Source of the DNA: Vibrio sp. NTOU-M3
Lineage (GTDB): Bacteria > Pseudomonadota > Gammaproteobacteria > Enterobacterales > Vibrionaceae
NCBI RefSeq assembly: GCF_040869035.1
Contig: NZ_CP162100.1
Span: 1,860,001-1,924,000, forward strand
Direction: 5' to 3'
Length of the DNA stretch: 64,000 nucleotides
This document shows positions 35,758 through 44,185 of this stretch, in pieces. A program made the position numbers and the translations under genes. Below the pieces are notes generated by a model. That model did not search any database and was not told where the DNA came from. It saw only the letters and a list, made by a program, of their open reading frames with translations. Position 1 is the first letter of the stretch; each line of letters begins with the position of its first letter.

Positions 35758-36444
35758 CTATGTAATTTCAGTGATTACATTATTTAGATGGTTTTCCATC
35801 GCCTCAAACGCCGCTTTCGGGTCTCTGGCCTTAATCGCCTCGAATATGACGCGATGATCAGTTGTCCAGATACCTCGCTCTGCGGGTTCATCTGCCATGA
35901 TGTTGAGTCGGTTCCACATGGTTCCACCCATGTGATGCTTCATCAGTTCTTCATGAAACTTAATTAAAAATGGGTTGTTACTTGCCTGTGCGATCAACTT
36001 ATGAAATTGCATATCCGCATCCACAGAGGCACTTTTCCTAAGCTCAGCGGTGGAAAAACATTTCGCAGATTCCATTAAAACTAAGCAATTTTCTAACTCG
36101 CCGATCAATTTGTCTGTTGCGTGCTCAGCCGCTAAAGCTGCTAGCTGAGATTCCAAACTGCGACGTGCAAACGTCACTTCATACGGCGTTACTTCTGGCA
36201 AATCACTTGGCAGTTGAATCGGCTTATCATTGACCACGTAGACGCCCGATCCTTTTTTGATCTCCGCAACGCCGATAAGCTCTAAATACACCATCGCTTC
36301 GCGAATGACCGTCCGACTCACCCTCAGCTCATCAGAGAGCTTTCTTTCTGGGGGAATTCGTGTACCCACTTCTATTTCTTTTTGTTGAATTTTCGCCAAA
36401 ATATCTGACGCAACTTTGATGTACAGGCGTTCATTAACCGACAC
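35758..36444 (-). CDS. FadR/UxuR-type GntR transcriptional regulator
   Basis: This 228-residue regulator has an N-terminal winged helix (VGTRIPPERKLSDELRVSRTVIREAM) and a C-terminal FCD ligand domain rich in helices. The likely metal-binding residues are Asp and His in DADMQFHKLIAQAS and later histidines (DHRVIFEAI). It lies between the RspB-like and ManD genes and probably controls the cluster in response to a sugar acid such as fructuronate or mannonate, acting at the palindrome in the manD-uxuB gap. Confidence 0.9.
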   Translation of the reverse strand: MSVNERLYIKVASDILAKIQQKEIEVGTRIPPERKLSDELRVSRTVIREAMVYLELIGVAEIKKGSGVYVVNDKPIQLPSDLPEVTPYEVTFARRSLESQLAALAAEHATDKLIGELENCLVLMESAKCFSTAELRKSASVDADMQFHKLIAQASNNPFLIKFHEELMKHHMGGTMWNRLNIMADEPAERGIWTTDHRVIFEAIKARDPKAAFEAMENHLNNVITEIT

Positions 36445-36462
36445 AATTAACCTCTTTCTTCA

Positions 36463-37671
36463 TTACCAAGGGTAGAGCGTTCCATCTTCTAAGCGGTTGA
36501 CGGGTAAAGCCGCTCGTTTGTATGGATATTGTGCGGCAAGCTCCTCGTTAATGTCTACTCCATGTCCCGCTATTTCTCCCGGTTCAAACGCACCATTTTC
36601 AAAACGATACGCATGAGAGAACACCGATTCGGTCAATTCACAATGCGCCATGTGCTCTTGAATGCCGAAGTTATTGATCGCCGTACCTAAATGAAGCGCA
36701 CATCCCATCGTGACAGGAGAAAGGTCGGTCGCACCGTGGAAACCGGTTTTGATCTGGTACAAGGCTGCCAAATGGGCGATCTGACGAACATGGGTAATGC
36801 CGCCACCATGAACAATAGTGGTTCGGATATAGTCGATTAATTGGTTAGTAATGAGATCTTTGACATCATAAATAGAGCTAGTTACCTCACCGACTGCCAA
36901 TTTAGTCGTGGTGTGTTCGCGTATTAAGCGGAAGCTCTCTTGGTTATCAATTGGCGTTGCATCTTCCATCCAGAAGAGCTGGTAGGGTTCAAGTAACTTA
37001 CCTAAACGCGCGGCTTCGATTGGCGTTAAGCGGTGATGAACATCCGTTAGTAACTCAATCTCCCAGCCAAATTTTTCTCGTACGGCTTTAAAAGCCTCTT
37101 CAACACAATTGAAGTATTTTGTGGTATTCCAGACATGTTCTTCTGGCAAGCTGGCACTGGCGGGTTCATACGCTTCACCTTTCTTCGCCACACCGTAAGT
37201 TTTAGCCAGCCCACGCACACCACATTGGATACGAATGTATTGATAACCTTGCGCTATCGCTTTTTCTACGCCATTTAAGACGTCTTCTACCGTTTCACCA
37301 TTTACGTGAGTATAGGCATTCACATATTCACGACTCTTACCACCGAGTAATTGGTACAACGGCATACCAGCAGCTTTGGCTTTAATGTCCCAAAGTGCCA
37401 TATCCACCGCCGCAATGGCGCTCATATCGATAACGCCCTTTCTCCAGTAATACCCTCTGAAGAAAAACTGCCAGATATCTTCAATTCGTCCAGCATCTCG
37501 GCCAATAAGTGATGGAATCACATACTCTTCCAAATACTTGGCCACCACCAACTCACGCCCATTAACTGTCGCATCACCAATGCCATAAATTCCGGATTCT
37601 GTTTCTATTTTCAAGGTGACAAAGTTTCTACCAGGTGAACAGACGATGACCTTCGCATTTGTAATTTTCAT
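36463..37671 (-). CDS. rspA: Mannonate dehydratase of the enolase superfamily (ManD/RspA)
   Basis: This 402-residue protein shows the ManD signature. It has the N-terminal [23 protein letters not shown] capping segment, Tyr-Arg in [26 protein letters not shown], metal ligands in [27 protein letters not shown] and AVGEVTSS, and [18 protein letters not shown]. Characterised members dehydrate D-mannonate (some D-gluconate) to KDG with Mg2+. Location next to uxuB, kdgK and eda supports the mannonate role. Some members have very low activity, so activity cannot be assumed from sequence alone. Confidence 0.9.
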   Translation of the reverse strand: MKITNAKVIVCSPGRNFVTLKIETESGIYGIGDATVNGRELVVAKYLEEYVIPSLIGRDAGRIEDIWQFFFRGYYWRKGVIDMSAIAAVDMALWDIKAKAAGMPLYQLLGGKSREYVNAYTHVNGETVEDVLNGVEKAIAQGYQYIRIQCGVRGLAKTYGVAKKGEAYEPASASLPEEHVWNTTKYFNCVEEAFKAVREKFGWEIELLTDVHHRLTPIEAARLGKLLEPYQLFWMEDATPIDNQESFRLIREHTTTKLAVGEVTSSIYDVKDLITNQLIDYIRTTIVHGGGITHVRQIAHLAALYQIKTGFHGATDLSPVTMGCALHLGTAINNFGIQEHMAHCELTESVFSHAYRFENGAFEPGEIAGHGVDINEELAAQYPYKRAALPVNRLEDGTLYPW

Positions 37672-37762
37672 TGAGTGGTGTTTCCAAGCATTTAATTGAT
37701 GAAACTATTAAATACCGATCTCATGGTTTATTTTGTGATCAATATTGTAAAACCAACAATCA

Positions 37763-37783
37763 AAAATTGGTCTGTACAATTTT
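37763..37783. promoter_or_regulatory. UxuR/GntR-like operator between manD and uxuB
   Basis: AAAATTG-GTCTGTA-CAATTTT has perfect 7-bp arms around a 7-bp centre whose GT and AC also pair. It resembles the UxuR/ExuR consensus AAATTGGTATACCAATTT. It sits in the 187-bp divergent gap and could control both directions. Confidence 0.6.
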
Positions 37784-37858
37784 AACGATCTTGATCACTA
37801 ATTTTTATAAATTTGAAATCAAAATGGTCATCAATCTAACAGGTAAAGAGACCACAAC

Positions 37859-39304
37859 ATGCAGCCGACAGAATCAGAAACTTATAGAAAGGAAAAACTC
37901 ACCCCACAGATCGTCCATATTGGATTTGGCGCATTTCACCGCGCTCATCAAGCCCTATATACCGACGAACTGGCGCGACTTGGTAACTCTAATTGGGGAA
38001 TATGCGAAATCAATTTGCTTGGAGGCCAAGAGCTTATCAAGAACCTGAGAACACAGGATCATCAGTTTCATGTAATAGAAAAAGGCAGCAATGTTCCAGT
38101 GATCAAAACGGTGAATAGTGTTTGTGGTTCATTGCATATTGCCCTCGATGGCAGCGAGGCGGTCGTTGAGCAAATTGCGGCACCAACAACCCGTATTGTC
38201 TCTATTACCATTACTGAAAAAGGGTATGGGATTAGCCTACAAACAAAGCGGTTAGATCCCACTTGTGACTTCATCAGAATTGACCTAGACAATTTCAATT
38301 CTCCTAAGTCAGCAATTGGCTGTATTGTGAAAGGGTTACAACTTAGAAAACAGAGAAACTTGTCTCCTATTAGCGTCTTGTCTTGCGACAACATGCCAGA
38401 AAATGGGGTAATTACACGTAATGCAGTGGTCGATTTTGCTCAAACTGTTGACCCCGAGCTTGCGATATGGATTGAGCAATGTGTTACTTTTCCATCAACC
38501 ATGGTTGACCGAATTGTGCCCGCGCTAACTCCTGAATCACAACAGGAAATTGATACTTTACTTGCCTTTCACGAACCTTGCGGGATCATCTGTGAGCCGT
38601 TCAGACAATGGGTCATTGAAGACAACTTCGCCGCAGGTAGACCAGAATGGGAATTGGTCGGCGCAGAATTGGTAGAAAATGTGCTTCCTTATGAAGAGAT
38701 GAAGTTGCGCATGCTCAATGGGTCACATTCGTTCTTAGCCTATTTGGGGTATTTAGCTGGCTACGAGCACATTGCTGATTGCATGGAAGACGAACAATTT
38801 AAACAAGCCGCCTATCGACTGATGATGAGCGAACAAGCTGTCACACTCAACATGCCTGATAACGTTAACTTGAGCGCGTATGCCCACTCTTTAATAGAGC
38901 GCTATTGCAACCCAAATATCAAGCATCGAACTTGGCAGATTGCCATGGATGGCAGTCAAAAACTTCCTCAACGTTTGTTGGAATCAGTCCAACAACACCT
39001 AAAGGCAGATAGAGCTTATCCTTTTACCGCTCTCGCCATCGCAGCTTGGATAAAATACGTGGGTGGCGTTGATGAACAAGGTAATGTGATTGATGTACGA
39101 GATCCTCAGGCCACACAGTTAAAAGCTGATTTTGATCGACACACTCATGTCGACGCACGTGTTACTCATATGCTAAACAATCAAAGTATCTTTCCTTGTG
39201 AAATTGGCACCAATGTTTCTTTCATCAAGGCCATTACTGAAAGCTCTTTATTATTGGACCGTGTTGGCGCTAAAAAAGCGGTGGCTTTTTTGGTGCAGCA
39301 ATAA
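37859..39304 (+). CDS. uxuB: Mannitol dehydrogenase family fructuronate reductase
   Basis: This 481-residue long-chain polyol dehydrogenase starts behind AAAGAGA. The N-terminal Rossmann region has IVHIGFGAFHRAHQALYTDEL, and the catalytic domain carries KLRMLNGSHSFLAYLGYLAG, whose lysine is the family catalytic residue. UxuB interconverts D-fructuronate and D-mannonate with NADH. The gene is divergent from manD, and together they convert fructuronate to KDG. Mannitol or altronate enzymes share the fold, but context favours UxuB. Confidence 0.9.
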   Translation: MQPTESETYRKEKLTPQIVHIGFGAFHRAHQALYTDELARLGNSNWGICEINLLGGQELIKNLRTQDHQFHVIEKGSNVPVIKTVNSVCGSLHIALDGSEAVVEQIAAPTTRIVSITITEKGYGISLQTKRLDPTCDFIRIDLDNFNSPKSAIGCIVKGLQLRKQRNLSPISVLSCDNMPENGVITRNAVVDFAQTVDPELAIWIEQCVTFPSTMVDRIVPALTPESQQEIDTLLAFHEPCGIICEPFRQWVIEDNFAAGRPEWELVGAELVENVLPYEEMKLRMLNGSHSFLAYLGYLAGYEHIADCMEDEQFKQAAYRLMMSEQAVTLNMPDNVNLSAYAHSLIERYCNPNIKHRTWQIAMDGSQKLPQRLLESVQQHLKADRAYPFTALAIAAWIKYVGGVDEQGNVIDVRDPQATQLKADFDRHTHVDARVTHMLNNQSIFPCEIGTNVSFIKAITESSLLLDRVGAKKAVAFLVQQ

Positions 39305-39314
39305 GCTACAACAT

Positions 39315-39344
39315 AATAAGGCCGCATCATCTAGCGGCCTTATT
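39315..39344. terminator. Bidirectional terminator between uxuB and the DMT gene
   Basis: An 11-bp perfect stem AATAAGGCCGC / GCGGCCTTATT with an 8-nt loop lies between convergent stops. Confidence 0.85.
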
Positions 39345-39354
39345 TCTGGTCCAG

Positions 39355-40212
39355 TCAGGATTGAGTCACTTTTGCCGCCCGCCCCTTGTATAAACCAATC
39401 AGATTCCCTGCCAACATCAAAGCAGCACCGATCAACAGCGACAATTCAAACGGTTCTGAGTAAAGTAGAACACCAACAACCGCTATCAAAGGTAAGCGAA
39501 GAAAATCCATCGTAACTACAGTGCTGACTTCCGCAAATTGCATCGCTTTAGTCATGCAGTAGTGAGCCGACATAGCGGTGAGACCAATCACAACAATCCA
39601 CAACCATTGCGTTTGGTTAGGAAACTGCCAATCAAAAATGGCAAAACTAAAACCAATGGGTAATTGGATAGCACACATGTAAAACAAGATCGTTAATGGA
39701 TGTTCGGTAGAAGCCAGTGATTTGGTTGAGGCATGAGAAACGGCATAGGCTAACGCTGCCCCTAAAACAATCAACGACGCGACATTCATCACTTCAATAC
39801 CGGGTTGAACAATGATAATCACGCCCAAAATGCCCATCGCGATGGACAACAGTTTTCGTTTAGTTAACGCTTCATTCAAAAACAGACAGGCAATAAGTAG
39901 TGTCCATAAGGGAACCGTAAACTCAAGCGCAAACACTTCCGCAAGCGGCAATAAACCAATCCCCACGAACCAGCCATATTGCCCGGCAAAGTGAAAGATG
40001 TTACGGGTGCTATGAAGTTTCATTCGTCGGGAACTAAACAGCGCAAAATTACCAAGGCTAAGAATCACCACACTAACGACGAATAAACCAATCACGCTGC
40101 GGAAAAATAGAACCTGGAACGTACTAACCGCTCCACTTAATTCCCTTGCTCCCATAGCCATTAGGCAAAATGACGCGAGTGTGCCCAACATCCAGAATAC
40201 GGCTTTAATAAT
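39355..40212 (-). CDS. DMT/EamA-family transporter with a possible ATT start
   Basis: This ten-helix drug/metabolite transporter has two EamA repeats (STFQVLFFRSVIGLFVVSVV; ALEFTVPLWTLLIACLFLNEA). The first ATG (40189-40191) has no ribosome site. GGGAGGTG lies upstream, and GGAGG is 6 bp before an ATT codon at 40210-40212 (285 residues; another ATT is at 40207-40209). The added residues complete the first helix expected in the family. Such AUU starts are rare (infC). The substrate is unknown. If ATT is not used, the protein begins at 40191 with 278 residues. Confidence 0.8.
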   Translation of the reverse strand: MIKAVFWMLGTLASFCLMAMGARELSGAVSTFQVLFFRSVIGLFVVSVVILSLGNFALFSSRRMKLHSTRNIFHFAGQYGWFVGIGLLPLAEVFALEFTVPLWTLLIACLFLNEALTKRKLLSIAMGILGVIIIVQPGIEVMNVASLIVLGAALAYAVSHASTKSLASTEHPLTILFYMCAIQLPIGFSFAIFDWQFPNQTQWLWIVVIGLTAMSAHYCMTKAMQFAEVSTVVTMDFLRLPLIAVVGVLLYSEPFELSLLIGAALMLAGNLIGLYKGRAAKVTQS

Positions 40213-40317
40213 AAGGCACCTCCCTGCGCTCTTATGTGATTGCTTTCCACAACGCAGTCTACGGTGTCTTACTCAGCTCTACAATCTCTACCTAAACCCT
40301 CATTCACTTCAAAAAAG

Positions 40318-40488
40318 TTACTTATTTGCCCCAGATGGAACACGAAATTCGCTTTTCTCTTCTGGTTGTAACTCCTCTTCACGCTTTTGTTTTTCGTGCA
40401 TTGCTTCAATCAGTTCCCTATCTAGCTTTGCAAAGTAAATATCTTCTTCAGCTTTGCCCCGTAGCTTGAGTTTCTCGGTGAAATCCAT
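40318..40488 (-). CDS. Small hydrophilic protein, 56 residues
   Basis: ATG at 40486-40488 with GAGGG 8 bp upstream opens a 56-codon frame ending in TAA at 40318-40320. The protein is highly charged and probably a helix through its middle (EEDIYFAKLDRELIEAMHEK), followed by a polar tail. It has no signal peptide or membrane segment. It lies upstream of the DMT gene on the same strand and could share a transcript. I do not recognise a function. Confidence 0.6.
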   Translation of the reverse strand: MDFTEKLKLRGKAEEDIYFAKLDRELIEAMHEKQKREEELQPEEKSEFRVPSGANK

Positions 40489-40612
40489 TTTCAAACCCTC
40501 AAATCAATCACCCTTAATAAGTATAGTTTGCGGATATACTCAGGTATGACGGTGGCTCGAAACGGTTATCTGGTATGCACACATTCAACGCTTATGAACC
40601 TACTACTTAATT

Positions 40613-41158
40613 TTACTTAACATCAGTAAGTTCAAGAATCCATTTCACAATGTCATTGATTTTAGTTTGCTTACCATCTAGAAGACGCATAGTCAGTCCA
40701 CCAAACAATAATGCATAGGCTTTATCTTCATTTACTTCACCAACAACATTACCGAGTTCCGCTTTGAATTGGCGATTTGCCATATTTAACATCTCGTCTT
40801 CACTGATTTGCTGGTCGTTTTTGTTCTTGGTGTAGTCAAGCATTAGCGTCATTTCACCTTTAAAACGATCATCTAGGACCGAAATCAATTTCGTCAAAGC
40901 TTGCTCTTTGTCTTGCGGAACGCTTTCGCCATCGGCTAGTCCATACAACGAATTGGGCTCTAAAAACACCTCAGTACTTGCTTTGAACAACTCTTCTTTA
41001 CTTGAGAAGTAGTGATACAGCGCACTTTTAGAAATACCAAGTAACTCTGCGATACCACGCATCCCTATGCCATTCACGCCATATTCAGTAAAAATATCCA
41101 CAGATTTTATCGCCAGCTCCCGACGGTACGCATCGCGGTCAATAATTTTAGGCATCAT
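40613..41158 (-). CDS. TetR-family transcriptional regulator
   Basis: This 181-residue regulator has an N-terminal TetR helix-turn-helix (IGMRGIAELLGISKSALYHYFSSKEELF, residues 31-58) and a helical ligand domain. The ATG pair at its start leaves the exact start one codon uncertain. It is divergent from a membrane-protein gene, with three matching palindromes between them, so it probably represses both genes. Its inducer is unknown. Confidence 0.92.
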   Translation of the reverse strand: MMPKIIDRDAYRRELAIKSVDIFTEYGVNGIGMRGIAELLGISKSALYHYFSSKEELFKASTEVFLEPNSLYGLADGESVPQDKEQALTKLISVLDDRFKGEMTLMLDYTKNKNDQQISEDEMLNMANRQFKAELGNVVGEVNEDKAYALLFGGLTMRLLDGKQTKINDIVKWILELTDVK

Positions 41159-41170
41159 ATTCCCCTATAA

Positions 41171-41296
41171 AGTCCGAGTGGACTATATTGCGACTTTCAC
41201 CTTAAGTCTATTGGTATTTTTATTTTAGAACACATGGTCTAAAAAAGCTTGACAGCACAAGCTTTAAACAAATATCCTTTTTAGACCACGTGGACT
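41171..41296. promoter_or_regulatory. Three TetR-type operators around a promoter
   Basis: Related palindromes are AGTCCGAGTGGACT (41171-41184), AGAACACATGGTCT (41227-41240) and AGACCACGTGGACT (41283-41296). The second lies just upstream of TTGACA (41249-41254). The third follows a -10-like TATCCT (41273-41278) and would cover the transcription start. The first is close to the tetR start codon. Consensus by eye: AGwCCACnTGGwCT. Confidence 0.65.
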
Positions 41297-41342
41297 TTAT
41301 AAAATCAAATAACACTGAGTAAGAAAAGAAGAAAGGGGAACA

Positions 41343-41963
41343 ATGATGCCAAAAGATCAAACCACAATTAAAAATGCTCACATTAACTGGGAATGTGCCG
41401 GTAAGTTCAACTTCACAACTGGATTCGGAGCAACGAAAGCAGAGCGCATCATTGCCAATTATGCAGCATTGATTGCACCTTTCATCTTGTACATTTTTGC
41501 ATGGCAAAGCTTAGAATGGAGTTGGGCTCAGCTTATTGTTGCAGCCGCTCTCACCTTAGATATGGTTGGAGGAGTACTGACGAACTCTCTGGGTTCCATG
41601 AAACGTTTTTTACATACTGATCAGCGACTTGAACTCTCATGGCTTGGAAAACTTGTCGGCAGTAAATTACTATTCCCAGCCGTCCACTTTCAATTGTTTG
41701 CCGTTCCGCTTTTCTTTGATATCGGATGGTCTTATGCCTTCTTTTGGTATGGATTGATGATGCTTTCCGTCATCTTGATTCACTTTTTACCAATGTATTT
41801 GCATCGTCCAGTGGCGCTGTTGGCGGTTATGTTATCCATTATGTTGAGCACGTTTATCCCTGCCCCTGTTGGCTTAGAATGGCTTGCGCCAGTCTTCATC
41901 ATCAAGTTGGTGCTATCGCATGGTGTTAGAGAAGAACCATATCGCCCAACCTTAGCAGACTAA
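41343..41963 (+). CDS. TetR-controlled integral membrane protein of unknown function
   Basis: This 206-residue protein has about five to six transmembrane helices (LIAPFILYIFAWQSLEW, LIVAAALTLDMVGGVLTNSLG, LFAVPLFFDIGWSYAFFWYG, LIHFLPMYLHRPVALLAVML and one near the C-terminus). The N-terminus has a hydrophilic stretch of about 35 residues. I recognise no family. Control by the divergent TetR gene is likely, and a role in coping with some membrane-active or hydrophobic compound is possible but unproven. An ATG one codon in is an alternative start. Confidence 0.72.
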   Translation: MMPKDQTTIKNAHINWECAGKFNFTTGFGATKAERIIANYAALIAPFILYIFAWQSLEWSWAQLIVAAALTLDMVGGVLTNSLGSMKRFLHTDQRLELSWLGKLVGSKLLFPAVHFQLFAVPLFFDIGWSYAFFWYGLMMLSVILIHFLPMYLHRPVALLAVMLSIMLSTFIPAPVGLEWLAPVFIIKLVLSHGVREEPYRPTLAD

Positions 41964-42004
41964 CTGAAGATAATAGATTCAAGTGCGAATGAAAACCTAT
42001 TGAA

Positions 42005-42033
42005 AAGCGGCCTAGCCTTTTGCTAGGCCGCTT
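42005..42033 (+). terminator. Intrinsic terminator after the membrane-protein gene
   Basis: A 12-bp perfect stem AAGCGGCCTAGC / GCTAGGCCGCTT with a 5-nt loop lies 42 bp after the stop. A second hairpin for the opposite gene follows it. Confidence 0.8.
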
Positions 42034-42055
42034 ATTATGACAAGTTTTAGCAGCA

Positions 42056-42088
42056 AAAAAATAGCCGCCAAGTAAGGCTGCTATTTTT
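42056..42088 (-). terminator. Intrinsic terminator after the SMP-30 gene
   Basis: AAAATAGCCGCC pairs with GGCTGCTATTTT (one mismatch), flanked by A- and T-runs, 28 bp beyond the SMP-30 stop; it can work in either direction. Confidence 0.75.
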
Positions 42089-42116
42089 AACGACTCACTT
42101 GATACTAATAACGATG

Positions 42117-43001
42117 TTATTTCATCTGAAATAACAGTACTTTATTAGCTGCTGTTACCATTAATAAGTTTTGGTGTTTACCGCCAATTTCAATGTTACT
42201 AATATGGCCTGCATCAATTTCGATGTAGTCAAACTGGTTTCCATCTTTATCAAAAACACCAACCCCACCCGGTCCAGCGACATAAACATTACCTAGCAGA
42301 TCAACTTCAACTCCGTCAGCGCTAGGCTCTGAATCAGAAGGCGATTTAACCTTGGCAAATGGAGTTTTATTAGTAATTTTCTGACCATTAACTTTGAAAC
42401 GATATACCCAACCATCCGAGGTATCTGCAACGTATAAATATGATTCATCAGGAGAAAATGCTATACCATTGGGCATTTTCAGCGCCCCAGACATCATCTG
42501 AAAGGTACCATCTAAGTAACGATAAATACCTCTGACTGGTTGCTCTTCTTTTGCTTTTTTAGGGCCATATCCTTGAATCCCAAATGGAGGATCAGTGAAC
42601 CAAACGCTACCATCTTTTTTGATAGTTAAATCATTCGGACTATTTAAAGGTTTGCCATTGTATGTTGCAACGACAATTACTTTTTTGCCATCATCTTGCA
42701 TATATGACACTTTTCTATCATGGCGTGCCGCCCAAAGGTTTCCTTCTGCATCGATAGCAAGGCCATTTGCATAACCAGAGTTGTCATCAAATACACTTAG
42801 TGTCCCTTTCAAGTTATATGAATAGGTCTTGTTATTTGGAATGTCATTGAACAGAAAACGTTGGTGTTTCACATCCCATACTGGGCCTTCAGCAAACCCA
42901 AAAGAATCACCAACAAGAACTGGGTTGTCTTTTACAACAGAACTAGCCGAAGCGTTATAAGAAAACGCCATTAATGCAGCCACAAACATAGTTTTTTTCA
43001 T
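42117..43001 (-). CDS. Exported SMP-30/gluconolactonase-like beta-propeller protein
   Basis: The start is ATG 42999-43001 with AGAGGAAC 5-6 bp upstream (294 residues); the frame extends to 43034. A signal peptide (KKTMFVAALMAFSYNASA) sends it to the periplasm. The six-bladed propeller carries the metal ligands of the SMP-30/luciferin-regenerating family: FAEGPVWDVKHQRFLFNDI, PNDLTIKKDGSVWFTDPPFG, MPNGIAFSPDESYLYVADT and SADGVEVDLLGNVYVAG. Members hydrolyse lactones of sugar acids. The divergent LysR regulator and nearby sugar-acid genes make an aldonolactone a reasonable but untested substrate. Confidence 0.87.
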   Translation of the reverse strand: MKKTMFVAALMAFSYNASASSVVKDNPVLVGDSFGFAEGPVWDVKHQRFLFNDIPNNKTYSYNLKGTLSVFDDNSGYANGLAIDAEGNLWAARHDRKVSYMQDDGKKVIVVATYNGKPLNSPNDLTIKKDGSVWFTDPPFGIQGYGPKKAKEEQPVRGIYRYLDGTFQMMSGALKMPNGIAFSPDESYLYVADTSDGWVYRFKVNGQKITNKTPFAKVKSPSDSEPSADGVEVDLLGNVYVAGPGGVGVFDKDGNQFDYIEIDAGHISNIEIGGKHQNLLMVTAANKVLLFQMK

Positions 43002-43218
43002 TTTTGTTCCTCTAGCTAACTTAATCATCTGCAAAATCCTTAATTATTTGTCCTACTTCGAAACTGGAGACAAAACAAGTATCGGAGCAAGTAACGAGCT
43101 TCAAATCAAAATTGTTAATTGTTCACCCTTTTATTGTTTATTTTTTGCATCTTAATTAGTTGTCATTTTAAGAAAAACAACAGAAAATAAACTCACTGTT
43201 TAAAAAATAACGCTAATA

Positions 43219-44115
43219 ATGAATCTGAGCTATTTACAAACTTTTATCGTGGTTGCCAAAGAAAGCAGCTTTACTAAAGCAGCAGAGGTTCTTGACGTAT
43301 CAAAAGGTCTCGTGTCCCGTCATATACAAAAACTTGAAGAAGAGTTGAATTCAAGGTTATTTCATCGGACGACTCGCTCAATCCGTTTGACTGAAGTAGG
43401 CGAAGAGGTATATGAAAAAGCGAAACAAATTCAATTATTGGCCACTGAGGCTGAAATGCGTGTAAAGGATGTAACGCAAGAAGCCACCGGTGATTTGAAA
43501 ATCACAGCACCAATTGAATTTGGCCGTGCTATTTGTCGAAATGTGATTCCCTCTTTCAGACAACAGTATCCTAAGGTCAATTTGATTCTCGATTTTGGTT
43601 CAAAGAAAAAGAAAATTGAATCAGGGGATTTTGATATCGCTTTTAGAGCCTACGATGAATTACCAAACGATGTGATTGCCAAAGAACTAGGCTATATCCG
43701 AAACATATTAGTGTGTAATACACGTTATGCAGCGAGAAATAAACTTGATGAGCTTGAAGACATCCATCGATGTACTTTTATTCTCAACAGCCAAAACGAT
43801 CGTTGGAATCAACTGGAACTTATCAACAACAAACAAAAATATTATGTTGAGGTAACTGGTTCTCTTCGTTCCAATACTTACAATTCAATCTTAGAGTTAG
43901 TACTTCAAGGAATGGGGGTCGCAAGCTTACCGTATTATCAAGTTGAAAATCACCTTAAGAGTGGAGAACTGATTCGTGTGTTACCTGAATGGTCAGTGAA
44001 GGTTCATAAGCTAAGCCTGATATATGCACAAAGGCGAGTCGCTCCTAAAAAACTGGTTGCTTTTAACCATGCTGTCTCTCTATGGTTGGCATCGAACGAC
44101 TTATACATGATATAA
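43219..44115 (+). CDS. LysR-family transcriptional regulator
   Basis: This 298-residue protein has a standard LysR helix-turn-helix (FIVVAKESSFTKAAEVLDVSKGLVSRHIQKLEEEL) and a periplasmic-binding-like effector domain from about residue 90. It is divergent from the SMP-30 gene, its likely target. The 217-bp gap between the genes is AT-rich with no confident operator. The subgroup resembles AaeR/DmlR-type regulators (FHRTTRSIRLTEVGE). The effector is unknown. Confidence 0.92.
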   Translation: MNLSYLQTFIVVAKESSFTKAAEVLDVSKGLVSRHIQKLEEELNSRLFHRTTRSIRLTEVGEEVYEKAKQIQLLATEAEMRVKDVTQEATGDLKITAPIEFGRAICRNVIPSFRQQYPKVNLILDFGSKKKKIESGDFDIAFRAYDELPNDVIAKELGYIRNILVCNTRYAARNKLDELEDIHRCTFILNSQNDRWNQLELINNKQKYYVEVTGSLRSNTYNSILELVLQGMGVASLPYYQVENHLKSGELIRVLPEWSVKVHKLSLIYAQRRVAPKKLVAFNHAVSLWLASNDLYMI

Positions 44116-44129
44116 GGCCCATTACTTAT

Positions 44130-44160
44130 AAAAATGGCGACCATAATGGCAGCCATTTTT
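44130..44160. terminator. Bidirectional terminator after the LysR gene
   Basis: Stem AAAAATGGC / GCCATTTTT with a 13-nt loop, 15 bp after the LysR stop, facing the convergent beta-helix gene. Confidence 0.75.
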
Positions 44161-44185
44161 GTCTTAATTAATTACAGTGCAGTAT

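Noticed and set aside
37716..37800. CRP sites in the manD-uxuB gap
   Set aside because: TGTGATCAATATTGTAAA and a TCAC-containing stretch match only half of the CRP consensus.
41220..41507. 95-codon minus-strand frame over the tetR operators and the membrane-protein start
   Set aside because: It covers regulatory palindromes and the 5' end of a better gene and has no ribosome site.
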